From assembly GCA_030540085.1 (NCBI GenBank), contig JAUNWY010000001.1:213480-277479 (forward strand): a stretch of DNA of 64,000 bases, written 5' to 3'. The translations under genes were made by a program, and so were the position numbers. Of the stretch, positions 63,438 through 64,000 are shown piece by piece (the first letter of the stretch is position 1; every line of letters begins with the position of its first letter). The notes under the pieces are model-generated. The model did not search any database. It had not been told where the DNA came from and saw only the letters and a list, made by a program, of their open reading frames with translations. The DNA comes from Eggerthella sp. Lineage in GTDB: Bacteria > Actinomycetota > Coriobacteriia > Coriobacteriales > Eggerthellaceae.

Positions 63438-64000
63438 ATGGAAACACAAAATGCAGAAGCCGCATCAAGGCTTGACACTTATATTCTCGAAAACACCCCT
63501 CAGCGCATTTGCGATCGTTACCATTCGCTTAGCAGCTATGCGAAAGAGCACTCGTTTGGTGAGCTGGATGAAGACGTTGTTGTTATCGACACTGAAACAA
63601 CGGGCTTCTCGTTCAACCACGACGAGCTGATTCAAATTGCTGCAGCGCGTATGGTTCATGGCGAGATCGTCGGCTGGTACGTAACGTTCGTAAATCCCGG
63701 GAAACCAATTCCTGAAGAAGTTGCTCACCTTACCAACATCAGCGATGAAGATGTGGCGAATGCTCCTGACCCCAATACCGCCGTTGCGGGTTTGGTTGAG
63801 TTCGTTGGTTCTTCCGATGTGGTCGCCCATAATGCAAATTTCGATAGGACTTTCTGCACGAAGTACCCTACGGGTGAGGTGCTGAAGCAAAATTGTTGGA
63901 TCGACTCCCTTGATCTGGCGAAAATCGCGCTACCTCGACTAACCTCTCATCGCTTGCTCGATTTGGTGCGTGCGTTTGGTGGGCCCGATTCCACCCATCG
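63438..64000 (+). CDS. DnaQ-like 3'-5' exonuclease domain protein (runs off window)
   Basis: The first 187 residues of a protein truncated by the window edge. After an N-terminal helix region (METQNAEAASRLDTYILENT) comes an RNase H-fold exonuclease domain: ExoI VVVIDTETTGFSFNHDELIQ, then HLTNISDEDV and ExoII VVAHNANFDRTF. It could be a DNA polymerase III epsilon-type protein or the N-terminal exonuclease of a DinG-like helicase, since the fragment has no stop. No clear Shine-Dalgarno precedes the ATG at 63438. Confidence 0.8.
   Translation, partial: METQNAEAASRLDTYILENTPQRICDRYHSLSSYAKEHSFGELDEDVVVIDTETTGFSFNHDELIQIAAARMVHGEIVGWYVTFVNPGKPIPEEVAHLTNISDEDVANAPDPNTAVAGLVEFVGSSDVVAHNANFDRTFCTKYPTGEVLKQNCWIDSLDLAKIALPRLTSHRLLDLVRAFGGPDSTH

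Overview
The window is a chromosomal origin region from a moderately GC-rich anaerobic actinobacterium, most likely class Coriobacteriia, family Eggerthellaceae. This placement is inferred from gene order (dnaA-dnaN-recF-DciA-gyrB-gyrA; rpmH-rnpA-yidD-yidC-jag-rsmG-parA-parB), protein character, hydrogenase-maturation genes and a tungsten/molybdenum aldehyde-oxidoreductase-type module. No rRNA gene is present to confirm it.

Layout. The origin lies at about 50.0-53.9 kb. Nearly all genes to its left are on the minus strand and nearly all to its right on the plus strand, so most are co-directional with replication. From the left: purC with the start of another gene (0-1 kb); a two-component system with a terminator between its genes (1.4-3.7 kb); a Tat-type secreted protein (3.9-5.5 kb); purB (6-7.4 kb); two TrkA-type potassium regulators (7.5-8.9 kb); envelope proteins (double-psi barrel, PspC, hemolysin-III family, two PH-domain proteins; 9.2-14.4 kb); hypD-hypC-hypF joined to pgi (14.6-20.1 kb); an SDR dehydrogenase, tRNA-Phe, purD and purA (20.3-24.1 kb); a YhaN/YhaO-type ATPase-nuclease pair and dnaB (24.2-29.1 kb); a four-gene redox module resembling the E. 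coli ydh operon (29.2-33.7 kb); rplI-rpsR-ssb-rpsF (34.1-35.8 kb); two tRNA-Ser genes, a lone ABC ATPase, a PrsA-like foldase and typA (36-41.8 kb); tRNA-Ala and tRNA-Ile; then gyrA, gyrB, dciA, recF, dnaN and dnaA (42.5-51.9 kb). Directly upstream of dnaA is a GHKL ATPase with a C-terminal winged helix. To the right of the origin are a PEBP-family gene, the rpmH-to-parB cluster, rlmN (minus), ddl, a tail-anchored unknown and a truncated exonuclease.

How it fits together. The origin looks bipartite, as in Bacillus. DnaA boxes, a DnaA-trio-like TAG/TAA run and an AT-rich stretch lie between dnaA and dnaN. A second box cluster lies between the GHKL gene and the PEBP gene. Six parS or parS-like sites are spread from 27 to 63 kb, and three sit inside longer perfect palindromes whose flanks differ in sequence. 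ParA and ParB, encoded at 58-60 kb, would act on them.

Most noteworthy items: (1) the GHKL/winged-helix protein with a prion-like N-terminus placed within the origin and apparently co-transcribed with dnaA; (2) the redox module sitting between rplI and dnaB, genes that are commonly adjacent; (3) two interleaved perfect helices (pseudoknot or switch) just upstream of rpsF; (4) an inverted-repeat element overlapping the parB stop codon; (5) long palindromes around parS. No CRISPR array, insertion sequence, prophage or rRNA operon was found.
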